Shown: positions 13,134 through 25,827, counted from the stretch's first letter. The stretch is 64,000 nt of DNA from Nymphaea colorata (GCF_008831285.2 NC_045145.1:21344040-21408039), one strand, 5' to 3'. Translations and numbers: made by a program. The notes: a model not told the origin generated them from the sequence alone.

Positions 13134-14511
13134 TTGTCAGCAATTGCATAGCATCGCCTACATTGATAAGTAACCAGCGGAAGCCTACTTTAGAACATGG
13201 ACAATATGATATTAAAAAAATTGGTATGTTGTATTTTCGCTTATATCAGCACAATCTCGTATGAAGATTGTACCTTTTCTTTCTTGGGATAATATATTTG
13301 TTGCTTTAAAGGGTTAATTATATCTTAATCCATTCTTCCTTGTTGTATTTGAATTGTTTGTCATTCAAGTCTAACTAAAACGAGGATTTTTTTCAAGGGC
13401 GGGCCAAACAGTCTAACGAACTTATGTGAGTAAGGTCAAACTAACTTTGAATCCAATTTTGTTAATGTAATAATTTTGTTCACTCAATTTTGTTAGACAT
13501 GTAATGTTTGTTTGTCTATGACAGCACGTTCGAGCAGGTGAAGAGTTATAATTTTTCATGAAAAGAGCCGAATTATAGTTTTAAAATTTTAACAAGGAAC
13601 AAAATACAATTTTTTCAAAACTTCTATATAAGATAAATAAAATTTATTAAGATTTACATGTAAATTTTTAATTTTTTTTAAAGGGGGCACGGCCCCAACC
13701 AACCGACCTCTCCTTGCCTCCAATATTTTTGAAAAGACATTCTTTTAAGGAACAAAACATATTTATGGAATATATATACAAAAGCACCATGTTAAATGTT
13801 TTTATAAAGCATCATGTGTAGCATTTAGATATTGATTTTGAAATATAACATCAAGTTGGATTAAAAAATAACATTCAAGATCACATTATGTTTCACATTC
13901 ATGTTTCTGAAACAATGATATTTGAAACATATCTTATCGAAGGGCGTGTTGTACACGTGACGTGGATGCTCTACCAGAACAAAACTTGGATCCGATCCAA
14001 CTTGCTTTCTTGAGCTGGACCCGGAACCTACAGGGTCGGGAAAAGAGATTTCTCCGTGGGAATCCGATCCAGACATAGCGCGTCTGGCGATGACACTGTC
14101 AGTCACTCCTCGGTATAATTTTTTTATGGCAGGACAATGCTCATTAACGGCTAAACTTTTGGCCCATAATTTATTTTATCTCTTTATGATTAAATGAGCT
14201 TCGCGTCTCGTGAATTGCTTGAACGCGTGAGGATTAAGGTCAACTAAATTAAATTAAATAAAGTACGTAGCAGTAATGACCTTTTTATTAAATTAGATTA
14301 GTGCTTCGCAACTTTTCATGACAGTATGGAGCAGTTTGAAGGGAAAAAACAATCTTCCCCAAGGTGCCCGGCTTTAATAATTGTTAAAAAATTAAAGTTT
14401 CGATTAGACAGTGGGTAGAGTCAGAAATTTTTATTTACGAACCATTAAATATATAATTAACAAATTTTTAATTGATCTTAAAGCAGTAACTTAGGTTTCA
14501 TATAATTAAAT

Positions 14512-14514
<3 letters not shown>
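13134..14514. other. AT-rich intergenic DNA, no gene seen
   Basis: Long A/T-rich tracts with no sustained frame. An 81-codon minus-strand frame at 14106-13861 has no family resemblance I can name. Confidence 0.5.

Positions 14515-14556
<42 letters not shown>
14515..14556. repeat. (AT)n microsatellite
   Basis: An uninterrupted AT dinucleotide run of about 42 bp lies directly beside the hairpin element that starts at 14562. Confidence 0.95.
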
Positions 14557-14561
<5 letters not shown>

Positions 14562-14563
<2 letters not shown>

Positions 14564-14760
14564 TTCATTCAACATAAATCATAGTCAAGTAACTATAATC
14601 ACTAATGTATTTTTGGCTAAAAAAAACTACCATAGTCAAGTAACTATAATCACTAATGTATTTTTGGCTAAAAAAAACTACCATAGCCAAAAATACATTG
14701 GTGATTATAGTAACTTGACTATGATTTGTAGCAATGAAATACAATAATGTTGAATGAAAT
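14562..14760. mobile_element. Hairpin (foldback) MITE with an internal 51-bp tandem duplication
   Basis: The first 14 bases (atttcattcaacat) are repeated in inverse orientation at the far end (14747-14760). Inside the left arm, a 51-bp unit is present twice in perfect tandem (14580-14630 and 14631-14681). The right arm (14682 to about 14724) is the near-exact inverse of the core of that unit. The whole would fold into a long stem, and a transcript could give double-stranded RNA. I could not define a target-site duplication. Two 84-91 codon minus-strand frames in this area are by-products of the repeats. Confidence 0.75.
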
Positions 14761-15200
14761 CGTATAGAATACTCATGAAGGTCAGTAGCTTTTGGGAGAG
14801 AGAGATTGATTGTCGGCAATCGGGGTGTGGCACATGGTTACGCTGGAAATTTTGTCATGTTCACCGAATAGAAAGTACAACAGTAAAATTGTAATGCATT
14901 TATTGGGTTGGGTCACGTCCTCAAATCTTGTTGAGCTTGAAATTAAAAATAATAAACCGATTATTGGTTTTGACTCTTGCACCTGCCGTCCGTGTATCGA
15001 GATAAATTCACATAAATTGAAGACCGTGAGGGATATAAAGATTAGAAGCAATACCAATTTTTTTTTTTTTGCTGTTTTAAATGCATCATAATTTTTCTAT
15101 CTACCCGATCGACTTGATTATGATACACCTTTCATTTTTTTTAATCTTTTGAAAAAATGGGATATGAAAAACATTTAATGTTCCATTAAGAAATTGGATC
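14761..15200. other. Intergenic, no gene seen
   Basis: Opposing 91- and 93-codon frames overlap here on the two strands (14782-15091). Neither has a recognisable domain, and overlap of this kind is typical of chance. Confidence 0.45.
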
Positions 15201-15202
15201 GG

Positions 15203-15502
15203 CGAAATGACATTCAATCGGATTTTGGTTCAGATTCAGATATACATAAAAAATGATGTGATTGAGATCAGATTTATTGTTAAACAAATATCCTATATCC
15301 AATACTCTTACATTTTGAAAACCAATCAAATTCTGTCTAAAATTTAGATTCAGATATAAATGTAAAAATCAGATTCGAATTGTGAGAAATTGGATTTCAG
15401 ATTTAAATTTGGATATAACTTTTCTTTGTTTTCATTCAGATCCGCATGTGAATCCCAATGAATATCCAGAAAACAAATGGATTTGAATCCAATCCATCCC
15501 TA
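15203..15502 (-). mobile_element. Probable hAT-type element with GAT-rich subterminal repeats
   Basis: Read on the minus strand, the block begins tagggatggattgg at 15502, a terminus style seen in plant hAT elements. It is filled with variants of agattcagat/ggatttgaat, and it ends near 15203 with a related aatgacattcaatcgg. Matching flanking duplications were not found, so the boundaries are approximate. Confidence 0.45.
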
Positions 15503-16732
15503 CCCAAGCTCCCAGTACATATTAGGATTTGGATCAGATTGAAGAACTGGACCATTCCATATCCAATCCGGTAACGTCTAATTTCTCTCCTTTCATGGAT
15601 CGGATACTTCTCACGTCCGTCCAACCCGAGGAAATACGTGTCCGGAGAGGGCTCTGTTACTTGATTTGGTGGTATATGAGACAGTTAAACCAGCCAAGGG
15701 GCCCACCATCGGATTCGCTTTTTTTCTAACCCGACCCAAAGTTACATTACATACGCAGCCATCAAAACGGCTATCTGTCTCTGTCATCCCCACCACTCTT
15801 CGCTGGGACTTGGATATATATGGACAGGTTTTTTTTTTTCTTTTAATGTGATTGCCTTAGTATTTTTTTAATAATTTATTTTTTATTTGTGTATATTGTT
15901 CCTATTTTAAATGACATTTTACAAATAAAATTAAAAAAAAAAATCATTTCACATATCGACCAATGCCTGATTGAATCGGGACATCTAAGCTCTAGACTGA
16001 CCGGTATTTGAGTTGGATCAAGCATCGGATGGATAAAAAGTTGGCATCCTCTCTCTACACACAATCACTCATGCCATGTCCCCACATCCACTTTTCTCTT
16101 TCTTGCATATAAAGTATACACCCTAAGCAGTAAAAAGAATTATGAAAAGAGCCATTTAAAGGCCAACCTTCTGCTTTTTGTGTCAAAAGCAGGTTTAAAC
16201 TTTCAACTTTTGCTAAAACAAGCATCACCGATACAGTTATCAGCAAAGATTCAAACAAACTTAAAGTCTCAGTCACCTTGAGTGACAATTATATTTTCTG
16301 TTAATTACGAAAATCAGTATCGAATTTCTTTATTATCCGGTTGATCTGAGTGCTGCTGCATTCGGATTATTGAACTCTTGACCTCGATCTAATGTCTGGT
16401 GAAAAAAATGATAAAATTTTTTAGTTTTTCCCATCAAATGAATGGTATCAGAAAGTTTTTCCAACTCTTTCCCCCAATCCAGTGTCCCCACTCTGTCCCT
16501 GTCTCGCCCTCTGTATGATTCACAATCAACAAACCAGAAATAGAAATAAAGGAAACAAATAAGAAAGAACAGTTGCAAACCGGCCAAAAAGCGAGGAAAA
16601 AGAGAGGGGAGAGAAGAGCCAGAGCACCACCACCCCTCTCTCTCTCTCCCTCTGTGTGGATCTGAAGAGCTATACAGAGGGGAGCGCCGCTCCCCACCAT
16701 AGGAGCACCGCCACCACTACCACAATCTAGAA
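15503..16732. other. Upstream region and leader of the GT92 gene
   Basis: No gene is seen. From about 16570 to the start codon the plus strand is purine-rich then CT-rich, consistent with a 5' UTR and core promoter, but no TATA box or transcription start can be fixed. Several short frames here are shadows or chance. Confidence 0.4.
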
Positions 16733-18604
16733 ATGGAAGAGCATCGCCAGAAGAAAAAGAGGGTGTTCTCTCTACTGAAGAGAGACCACCAGCCGCCACC
16801 CAAGCGCCCTCGCAAGCCCCCTGCCCTCTCCTGGGCGGCACTCCTCCTCCTCTGGGTCACCCTCCTCCTCCTCTGCCCTCAAATCCCCTCCATCGCCTCA
16901 CTTTTCAAAGGTAACCTCTTCACCAGCCATTGCTCCTCCCCACCTAGATTCCCCACAATTTCCTTCATTTTCCCTGTTTGGGTTACTTCAATTTCCTGAT
17001 ATTTCCCTCAACGTCTTGCAGTCTCATTCCGGCCGGTTCTCATCCTTCCCTGGCACTATTTCCGCTCCCCTTCATCCTCATTGTCGTCGTCCGCTGCGGT
17101 TGCAATCGGCCCTGCGACCTCCCCGATCCAGATCGACGGCCGCGTCCTCTTTCCCGACCACGTGCTCTTCCTCCTTCTCCGCCGCCGCACATCCCGCTTG
17201 CCCAGAAACCTCACCTGCGTCTACCGGAATCCGGAGACTCGCTTCACGCTCCCGCCCATCTCCTCCGACTCGGACACGCGCCTCCGGTTCGTCCGCTGCC
17301 CCCTTCCTCCTCACAACCTCACCGACACCGAAATTACTCTCGACAATGAAGGTAATCGCCAACCCGCTGTCTCTGTCCCCTCTCCTCGCCTTCCTCCTCT
17401 CCTCTCCTGGGACTCCGTCGTTTACGAGTCGCTCGTGGATTCCGATACGATCGTCCTGTTCGTGAAGGGACTGAACCTGAGACCCGGCCGCGAATCGGAT
17501 CCCCGGCGGCTGAGATGTGTTTTCCGGCACAAGAGGTCGCAGGTTACCACTCGGGCCATCTCGGCCGCCCAAGAGATCGTGAGGTGTCCTCTGCCGTCCA
17601 TCTTCAAGTGGGGCCCGCTTAAGAAGGGCCCACCGCCGGGCCTCGTGGTCTCCGTAACTGCCGCTTACCAGACGAGCCGGACGATCCCCTCGGCCGCCAA
17701 CGTCCGCCATTACCCGTACCTCGACAGGGGCCTCCTAACCAAGAAGAAGAAGCACACGCTGTGTTCGTGCACCATGGTCTGGAACCAGGCCCACTTCCTC
17801 AAGGAGTGGATCACCTACCACTCTCGGCTCGGCGTCGAGAAGTGGTTCATCTACGACAACAACAGCGACGACCATACGCCGGACGTCCTGGACGGACTGG
17901 CGCGGCCGCCGGCGTCGCTCGAGCTCTCCCGGCACGTCTGGCCGTGGATCAAGACCCAGGAGGCCGGGTTCTCGCACTGCGCGCTAATGGCCCGGGCAGA
18001 GTGCGAGTGGGTCGCGTTCATGGACGTGGATGAGTTCTTCTACTTCACCCCAAGTACGTTCGCGCACTCCAAGAAGAAGCCCGTCCTTCACGCGCTTTTG
18101 GCCAACGTGTCCACGGTGCTGCCCAGAGTGGCCGAGATTCGGACGGACTGCTATAGCTTCGGGCCGTCCGGGCTGCGGGCTATGCCGCCGAGGGGGGTAA
18201 TGGCCGGCTATACGTGCCGGCTGGGCGCCCCGGAACGGCACAAGTCGATTGTGCGGCCGGATTCGCTGGACCATACGTTGATCAATGTGGTTCATCACTT
18301 CCACTTGAACACGGGGTTCGAGTACGTGAACTTGCCGAGGAATGTGGGGGTGATCAATCACTATAAGTATCAAGTGTGGGAGGTGTTCAAGACCAAGTTC
18401 TATAGACGAGTGGCTACTTATGTTGCTGATTGGCATGAGAACCAGAACCAGGGGTCTAAAGATAGGGTCCCTGGCTTGGGTACTGAGGCCATTGAACCTG
18501 TTGATTGGCACCTCCAATTTTGTGAAGTTAATGATACTGGCTTGAGGGATTTCATATATGGAACTTTTCTGCATAATGGGTTGTTCCCATGGGAAAAGAT
18601 GTGA
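16733..18604 (+). CDS. Glycosyltransferase family 92 (DUF23) protein, Golgi type II membrane protein
   Basis: Two exons, 16733-16910 and 17022-18604, join with codon G|TC to give 586 residues. The 111-bp intron is GT-AG. The N-terminus is a basic cytosolic tail followed by one hydrophobic anchor (about residues 31-50, LSWAALLLLWVTLLLL), as expected for a type II Golgi enzyme. The GT92 domain starts around residue 300 with TLCSCTMVWNQAHFLKEW (C307). It continues with WFIYDNNSDDHTPDVLDGL and the metal/nucleotide-sugar DxD-type motif MDVDEFF (D394, D396), and runs to about residue 560. The family transfers sugars, often galactose, onto glycans; the plant GALS enzymes that extend pectic galactan belong to it. 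This protein looks closer to the other plant GT92 branch (Arabidopsis At1g27200-like) than to GALS1, so the acceptor is uncertain. The upstream part of exon 2 has strongly G/C-ending codons and the last 250 bases do not. Confidence 0.92.
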
Positions 18605-21019
18605 GATAATTTTTTTTTGGTTGTATACTTGAGAAGCGTAGTTCCAATGGGGAAAGACGGGGATTTTTTTTGTTGTATTTGGTGATCTTTTTAGGTCCAT
18701 TAATATAGTTTTTTGTTCTTTTTAAATTGGGGGTGAGGCTGAAGGTGAAGGATTACGAACACAATACAACTGAAAGCTCAAGCAACAAAATAGAAAGGTC
18801 GGGACTTGATGCAGGTCATCATTATGGTTGTACATTATCATTGAGCAATTCATTGTAATTCTTTTGTTCCATTGGTAGTTTTCTTGCTGTTATGCTGTGG
18901 TTGATTCAGGTGAGGTTCACTAACGTGAATGATTCGGCTTGTAACATGAGTAATTTTGCAGTGCAGCATCTTGTGATTTTTCGTTCCTTTCCTCTTACTC
19001 TTCGTTTGGTTTAATTTATATTACGTTATTATGGCAGTTGTAAATACAGATGTATATTTTTTAGCAATTGGGGAAGTAACTTTTTCGTGTATAATTTGAT
19101 ATGAAATCGAGTGATATTATGTTTTTCTGTATAACTTGATATGAAATGGAACACGTAGTAGTTGTGGCTTTATCAGACATAGGAATACCCCCACTCCTCT
19201 GCAAACATAAATTTTTAACCCTGACCATGTCCGATTGTGAGTGATAAATGTGGTTTCTAGATAAACATTGATCATTGTTCGATAAACGAACTCTTGTTAG
19301 GCACTGGCAGATAATCAAACCGGTATTTTTTTTTTTTTTTTGAAGATGTTTTCAGATGTAATATCTTCATAACAAACATTTGCAGAGCCTGGATCCCCAA
19401 CAACTGTTGCTCTGATAAAGCTCATTGCTTTTTCCACTGCACCATATCCTTTCGTGAACCAATGCTTAAGGGAATGATTGTGCATTTTCTGGCTAGGAAG
19501 TTGTAGGTAGCCCAACATGAGACCTATGAACTTTGTGATTCATTATAAAATTTTTCTGTGTCCTTTATTTTGTGAAAGTTGGTCACTGGTCAGTGTATAA
19601 TGTCAGAAGGGGCATGCGTGCCTTAAATGTTTCACCATAAAGCTTCTTCATGGAAGAATGGTTTCAATTCTTGAGCTTTTTCTTTTGCATATGAATTCCT
19701 ATCAGCGTGTGGTTGATAGTAAATGCTCCCTCTTTTTTCCAATAGAAATAAACAAACAAACAAACGAACAGTTCTTTTCTGGCATAAAAGCAAAGGAGAA
19801 GGGAGTTGAGTTACTTGGGAAGCATCTCAATGAAGTAGCTTATGCGGAAAAAAGTAATATTTTCATCCAAGCGCACAGTTTTTTGTTGCTTCTTACTGGG
19901 AAGGGAAGACATTTCCGTTCTTGTGATCTTTGGTTGTTAGAAATGTATTGCGGCCAAGGTGAAATGAATCCAATCTCTCTCTTTCCCCACGATGGTACTG
20001 CCATCTTCTTCTTCTGGCTCTGTCTCTGTTCTTTGTGTGTGTGATTTGGGGGATTAAATGTTTATATGCCATATACTCTCTCTCTCTCTCTCTCAAACGA
20101 ATAAAGTGAACTGCCACTTTAGCATCTATCCATTTTCCTCAACGACCTTGGTTTAGTGGGGCTTGGGGCATTTCTTGTGATCACGCTTCTTTCACCACCG
20201 AAATCCATGTTTTGGTCTGTGTAGGCTGTTTCTGCGTCTGTGTAGGCGGATCCACGCTTCATCGAGGATTTTGAATGGTCTTCAAATTTTTGTTTCTGTA
20301 TTATCGCTTATCCCTTATTTTGAGAATATGGTGAAATGGCCGACCTTGTGTTGAGATTTGAGAGCACCAGGAGTTAAAACACCCTCTGCATTTTTCTTAC
20401 GTGGCCGTCATTGTCCATCTACAAGAGTGAGAGATGAATGGGCAACGGTTCTCTTTATTAGGTATTAATTCTCAGAGTTATGAGAAGAAGGCCCATCAAT
20501 GAATTTTTAGTGTGTAATATGCTCGATTTAGTGCTTTTTCGGTTTTACTGTACATGTGCATGCGGAAGCCGCAATTAAAAAGTATATACGTTTTTGCAGG
20601 TGCAACAAGAATAATATATATATTTATAGTCTCTGAAACCTAATTCTAGTTTTTTTAGATATCTGGGGACATCTCCCTCTGTAAACCCCTCTCCTCCTCC
20701 TCCTCCTCCTCCTCTCTCTCCCACCTTCCCGTCCCCTCCTTCCTCGTCAGATTCTTGATGCTATTGGGGTTTGTCTTACGTTCGAACAGTCTGATTCTCT
20801 GCAAGAGCTACTTTGTTCCAGGATGCCTCTGGCTTAAAAAATCATGTTTTGACACATTGAAGTCTTAGTTGCCTTAAGAAGAAGAAATTCTTGGCCAACT
20901 TAAAATTCGTTATGATCATCTACAAATTGTTGCCATTCGCGAAACAAAGATGGTGTCCATTTCTCACGTTACTGCGGTTTACATCTGAAGGGATACGCAA
21001 TTTTGTTTTAAGCCTTTGG
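18605..21019. other. 3' UTR of GT92 gene and intergenic DNA
   Basis: The T-rich stretch just after the stop is probably 3' UTR. No gene is supported beyond it. The 128-codon frame at 19658-20044 has no known domain. A (TCC)n run lies at about 20690-20714, followed by CT repeats, and a CT run sits near 20080-20095. Confidence 0.5.
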
Positions 21020-21640
21020 TGACCTCTTTCATGCTGATCTGCTCCAGGTGCTACGCGAGTCTCATCGTAATGTCCATCTTGTGTGCACCATTCAATCATC
21101 GCATTGGAACATAAACAAGCAGATGTAACCGACATTTCTAAGTTTAGGCCCATCTCTTTGCTTGGTCTTCCTCGACGGGCCATTGCAAGACTTTTAGCTT
21201 CAACCTATTATGCCTATGTTGGTGGCCGACTCGCAAAATGCTTTCATCCTCAAAAAGACTCTTCTTGATGGGCTTATTATTGCTTCGAAAATGTTCCTCT
21301 CCATCTCCACAAATCACATGTCAACGTTCATGTTGCAGATGGATCTACATAAAGCATTTGACATGTTATCTTGAACCTTTTTTTTTTCAAGTCTTCACCC
21401 ATATAGGTTTCAAGAACGGTGGTTTTGTTGGATGAAATAGCTCATTACTAGAATCAAGGTCATGGTGTGTATTAATGGTTCATGTAGCCCCACATTTTGT
21501 ATGCAGAGAGGCTCGCGTTAAGGTTGTCCATTTCCCTCCTTCCTCTTTAACCACGCTATTGAAGGTTTGGCGGTTTTTTTTCTCCCACTCATTTTCTTGC
21601 CACTCCATCCATTGGATCCTTTACTTGCCATCTACTACAA
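21020..21640 (+). mobile_element. Degenerate LINE (L1-type) reverse-transcriptase fragment
   Basis: Conceptual translation in shifting plus-strand frames recovers pieces of a plant L1 reverse transcriptase in the right order: DISKFRPISLLGLP (from about 21133), then LLDGLIIASKMF and QMDLHKAFDML (about 21260-21375), then a GSRxGCPFPSFLFNHAIEGL-like stretch (about 21505-21570). The frames are broken by several shifts and stops, and the catalytic YADD region is not seen, so it is an inactive relic. It lies about 220 bp before the RsmG start codon and so may form part of that gene's promoter region. Confidence 0.75.
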
Positions 21641-21857
21641 TATGCAGTAATATCGTAGTATGATGCCACCAACATCATGTTATTGAGGGTAATATTATCA
21701 TCTCCATAATCGCAGGGAGCTCTCGGCCTCATACTGAAGGCGTATATACCCTGTATGTTGCATAAAGCACATTATATGGTCCCTTCTTAGGCCTTCCCAT
21801 ACGGGGAAAAGGATTTCGAGGGCGTATCTTGGAAAGGCATAGCAGAGGCACACTTGG

Positions 21858-24800
21858 ATGGCACGATGGGGCGTCGCGAGCTTGCTTGGCAGGCACCAGC
21901 TTTCCTGTCACCACCATCATTTCTGCTTCCGACCAACAAGTCCGCCGTCCACCCTGAGGAAGGCAAGGCCAGCGACCAGCCTCTCCTTCGTCACCAATAG
22001 CGCCAGAGACACCTCTCTTGTCTCTTCCCTGAGTGGCGCCCAGAAGGAGCAAGTATCACTCTATGTGGACGCCCTTTTGGAGTGGAATCAGGTGAGCTTT
22101 TGGGATATCTTTCTCTTGCATACACGCACACACACACAAAATTAGTTAGTTCTTGATTTTGTTGATGTTTTGCATCTTGGGTAATGGGTGGTGATGTCTT
22201 GTTTTATCTGTTGAGAATAGCGAATGAACCTTACTGCTGTGACCGAACCGAGTGATGTCATGAAAAGGCATGTGGAGGACTCTCTTGCCATCCTTCCTGT
22301 AATTCAGAACGACTACGCCGCCCATTGCTCCACCGCCAACGATGGGCTCAATGTCGTGGACGTCGGGAGTGGTGCTGGTTTGCCCGGTGTTGTCTTGGCG
22401 ATTGCCTGCCCAGGTGAAGAAGTAGTCGGAATGTTGATGTTTATTTTCTGGTTTTCCTCGCAGGCTTTGTGGCAAATGGTTCACAAAATTGGTTGCTTGG
22501 AAGGTTCTCTACAAGTGATTAACTGGGTGGTATTTTAGTTAGCAGATGAAGGAAGAAGGAATAGTGGAATGTTTGAGGAATAAGAACACCTAGGCAAATG
22601 TCCCCAAGGCAGTTGAGTGATTGGTCTTCTTAAGCTGGTTAGTGTGGAGTGCAGATATGGTTGTGGACTTATTGAAAAAAGTTTTAAAATGGGAAAAAGT
22701 TGAAAATTTGAAATATTAGGAACAAGTGGGAAAAAAGCTATCTTTTTCAATCTTCTGGCTTATGAGAGGTTTCGTAGATACTAGTATAAGCTTATGTAAC
22801 ACACGATGCTATTTGGCGTCCAAATATTGTTCTTTTATAAATTACCTGTAAGTTGAAGGAATTGAATCATGAATACTTGACTGACGGATGGGTTCCTATC
22901 TTCATGATACTCCTAACTGGAGGGTTAACCGAACAGAAAAACTGAAGCCCTGAGTAATGGGTATTTTCTACTTTCTACCATGTTAGATTCTTTATCACCT
23001 GATGTACAGAAAAAGGGAATAAGTTGTAAATAAGTTGGTCAGAATATCTGTTGTAGCAGTTCGGCATATTAATGAACTCAGGATGTAAAAAACCCAGGCT
23101 CAAAGAGAAAAATGGTGGTCGGACGAAAAATGATGCAGAAGATAAAACGGGGCTCAGTAAAAACAGGGAGAAAGGTGCAGAGCAAAATGAGCGAGAAGAA
23201 TTCTGAGTGCTTTATTTTTCCATCAAGAATGGGTATATATACAACTTGATAAATATCTTGTGCCACATGTACACAAGTTGTTACAATCTTTACAGCTCCA
23301 CAAATTTTTGTTAAATGATCACAATTGATATGGAACGAGTCTGATGCATGCATGAAGTTAAATTGAAGCTTCTGGATAATTCATTTGTATATGGAGCTGA
23401 GCTTCGTCTGGATATGAATCTCAACACAAAACTAGCTAATTTTCAATATTATAACAACGATATTATGCTAATGAGAAAGTAACTCTACAAAGAGCTGAAC
23501 TTTGAAGTTTTGACATGTTTCAGGCAATGGTCCTTAGGGAGCATGCCAGCATAGTGGTCATCCACTGAGAGTTCACAATAGACCGCAGCTTCTGATGTGT
23601 TTCTATGATTCTATCTGTGGTTGGAATCTATATTCACCATGGAAGATTACTTGCCTTATAACAAAGAGAATTTAAATTTCTGCATCTAAGGGAAAATTTC
23701 AGTTCATGAACGGCTCCAGTGTCTTTTGTTTTTTCGGGCTTTTTTCTAAGATGTACTCATTAGCAATTATTCCTTGTAGATTGGAAAGTGACCCTGTTAG
23801 AGTCTATGCATAAAAGATGCCTCTTTCTGGAGCATGTTGTGAAGCACTTAGACTTGTCAAATGTACAAGTTGTTCGTGGCAGGGCTGAGGTGATTTCTCT
23901 ACATATAGTGTTAAAACTTAGATTATTGCTTATTAGTTAATTAAAAATTAATTTTCATAGAGAGGCTTTCAGTATGGTGTATGTTGGACTGGTGCTGGGT
24001 GCGAGCCTTATAGTGCACTGTTGTAGAAACTTTTATATGGAACGCTTCATTGCATTTTTTTGCAGTCTGAAAATAGTTTTCATGCTTGACATTTTTTATT
24101 AGTGGACTACTGGTGAATGACTATCTGAGAAAGTTTTCATTCGTGAAAATGAAAGTTTTACTGATAAAAGGGCTTCACCCTTTTCTGAAAAGTGTGTTGA
24201 CCTTTTATGGATTATTTCTTGCATCCATATTCTGGCTGGTTCGATGCATATCTGATAGGCATTGTCTTTTTATTATGTTCTACAGAGTATTGGTAAGACC
24301 ATAGATTTCAGGGAGGCATTTGATGTGGCTGTGGCAAGAGCAGTAGCAGAACTAAGAATTTTAGGTTGATTAATTTCTGTTGTCTAAAATTCTAAAAATG
24401 GTTTGACTTATTTAGATTATTTTATTTTGTTTCTGAAGCTTATCTGTCATAACCATTGCTGATTATTTTCAGCTGAGTACTGCATTCCTCTGGTTCGAGT
24501 TGGTGGATTGTTTGTAGCAGCCAAAGGATACAACCCTCAGGTTCATATTGTTCAATTTGACCATGTGTTGGTTTAATGTGTTGCAATACTTAAAGCTTCC
24601 AATTTGAAAATTTTTCAACACATTCTCAGTTGCTCTATTCTGTTGTCTCTTAAATCAAATTTTTGTTTTCTATTCATGTAATTATGAACAGGAAGAAGTT
24701 GAAACTGCAAAGAAAGCAATTAGATTAATGGGCTCCTCCATATTACATCTTCATTCTGGTAAGTTGATTTATGATAAATTGCTTGCTGTCTGTGTCATTG

Positions 24801-25827
24801 GGTGTATAGTATCTAAAATTTAAGGTTTCAGATACTGCGTGTCTCATTCTACCTCTGTATTTCTTGATTTACATACTAACTTTGGTTAAAGACAAACTAC
24901 TTGTATTTCGATAATATTCGTGGGATCAAATGGGATTGCAAAGTGCAATTTTGATTGTCTGGTTGGGAAGTTATAGATAAGTTTTTGTGCATATAAAGTA
25001 GAAATTCTCTTTTACTTTCAGGAGAAATTTTTTTCTGGTCCTATGTCCAATTTACAAGTAGACAAGATTTTAACATTAATCTTTCTGCACTTATGGAGTA
25101 AAGCCTACTAATAGTTCTTGCATCAGAACAAATTTAACCATGGAATTGTGTAAATGTAACCACAAAATTGCAAATCTTATGATAATGAACTCCATGCTTC
25201 CTTTCATCAAGGTCAAGCAAATTACAGATAACAGATGGTGCAGGCACCAATTTCTCCAATTTTAATGGTTCTCTTGAGATGGATAAGAAATTATTCTGGT
25301 TTGCCAAACTTTTTCTTCCTAGTCCTATTTATTGTCTATAATCTGGCCATCATTTTGTTGTGATACGATTGAGTCCTTTTTCTGGAGCCATAATAAACAT
25401 CCTTTATCTACAGTGCAGTCTGAAGGGCCATACGGACAAAGAACTGCCCTTGTATGCTTAAAGCAGCATCCTACCCCTAGCAAGTATCCTCGTCAACCTG
25501 GTGTGCCAGCAAAGATGCCCTTGTAAGTAGTTTACATATTTTTTTCGGCACACAGCAATCGCGTGGCAGTTGACATACTAATTAGGATGAAGAAAAATAG
25601 CTGATGTTTACCTTAGGTTTTCGTTGGTTTTCATAATGAACTAGTTGACAGTGAAGTTTAATGCAATAAACAGTTTTGGAAGACATAGTTGCACTTGGAT
25701 TAGGAAAAAAAGAAAAATTGAATTAATGAATGAATAGATGATTCATCAGCCTTGAAATACCTCATCCGTGTGCCACTTGGTGGTTCTGAAATGCTAACTG
25801 TTTTCTCTCTCTTATTTGTGTAGGTAA
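21858..25827 (+). CDS. rsmG: Organellar-type 16S rRNA (guanine-N7) methyltransferase RsmG (GidB) homologue
   Basis: Eight exons fit in phase: 21858-22091, 22221-22413, 23780-23889, 24286-24364, 24473-24540, 24692-24758, 25414-25522 and 25824-25827, giving 287 residues. Bacterial RsmG, about 207 residues, makes m7G527 in 16S rRNA using S-adenosylmethionine. The extra N-terminal ~55 residues here, rich in Ser, Arg and His and poor in acidic residues, look like an organelle transit peptide. Visible family motifs are NLTAVTEPSDVMKRHVEDSL (81-100), the SAM-binding VVDVGSGAGLPG (123-134), WKVTLLESMHKRCLFLEHV, AFDVAVARAVAEL, GGLFVAAKG and a C-terminal GPYGQRTALVCLK. The last intron (25523-25823) splits the final codon TT|G, and the stop follows at once. 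Because the unspliced reading also gives TTG TAA, retention of that intron would not change the protein. CFM2 starts 2 kb downstream on the same strand. Confidence 0.93.

Noticed and set aside
16434-16841. A 135-codon minus-strand frame over the GT92 start
   Set aside because: Overlaps the GT92 leader and first exon in antisense. Gly/Ala low-complexity composition and no family.
17078-17710. A 210-codon minus-strand open frame, plus others across 17.4-18.7 kb
   Set aside because: They lie antisense to the GT92 exon. High GC with few stop codons creates them, and none has a domain.
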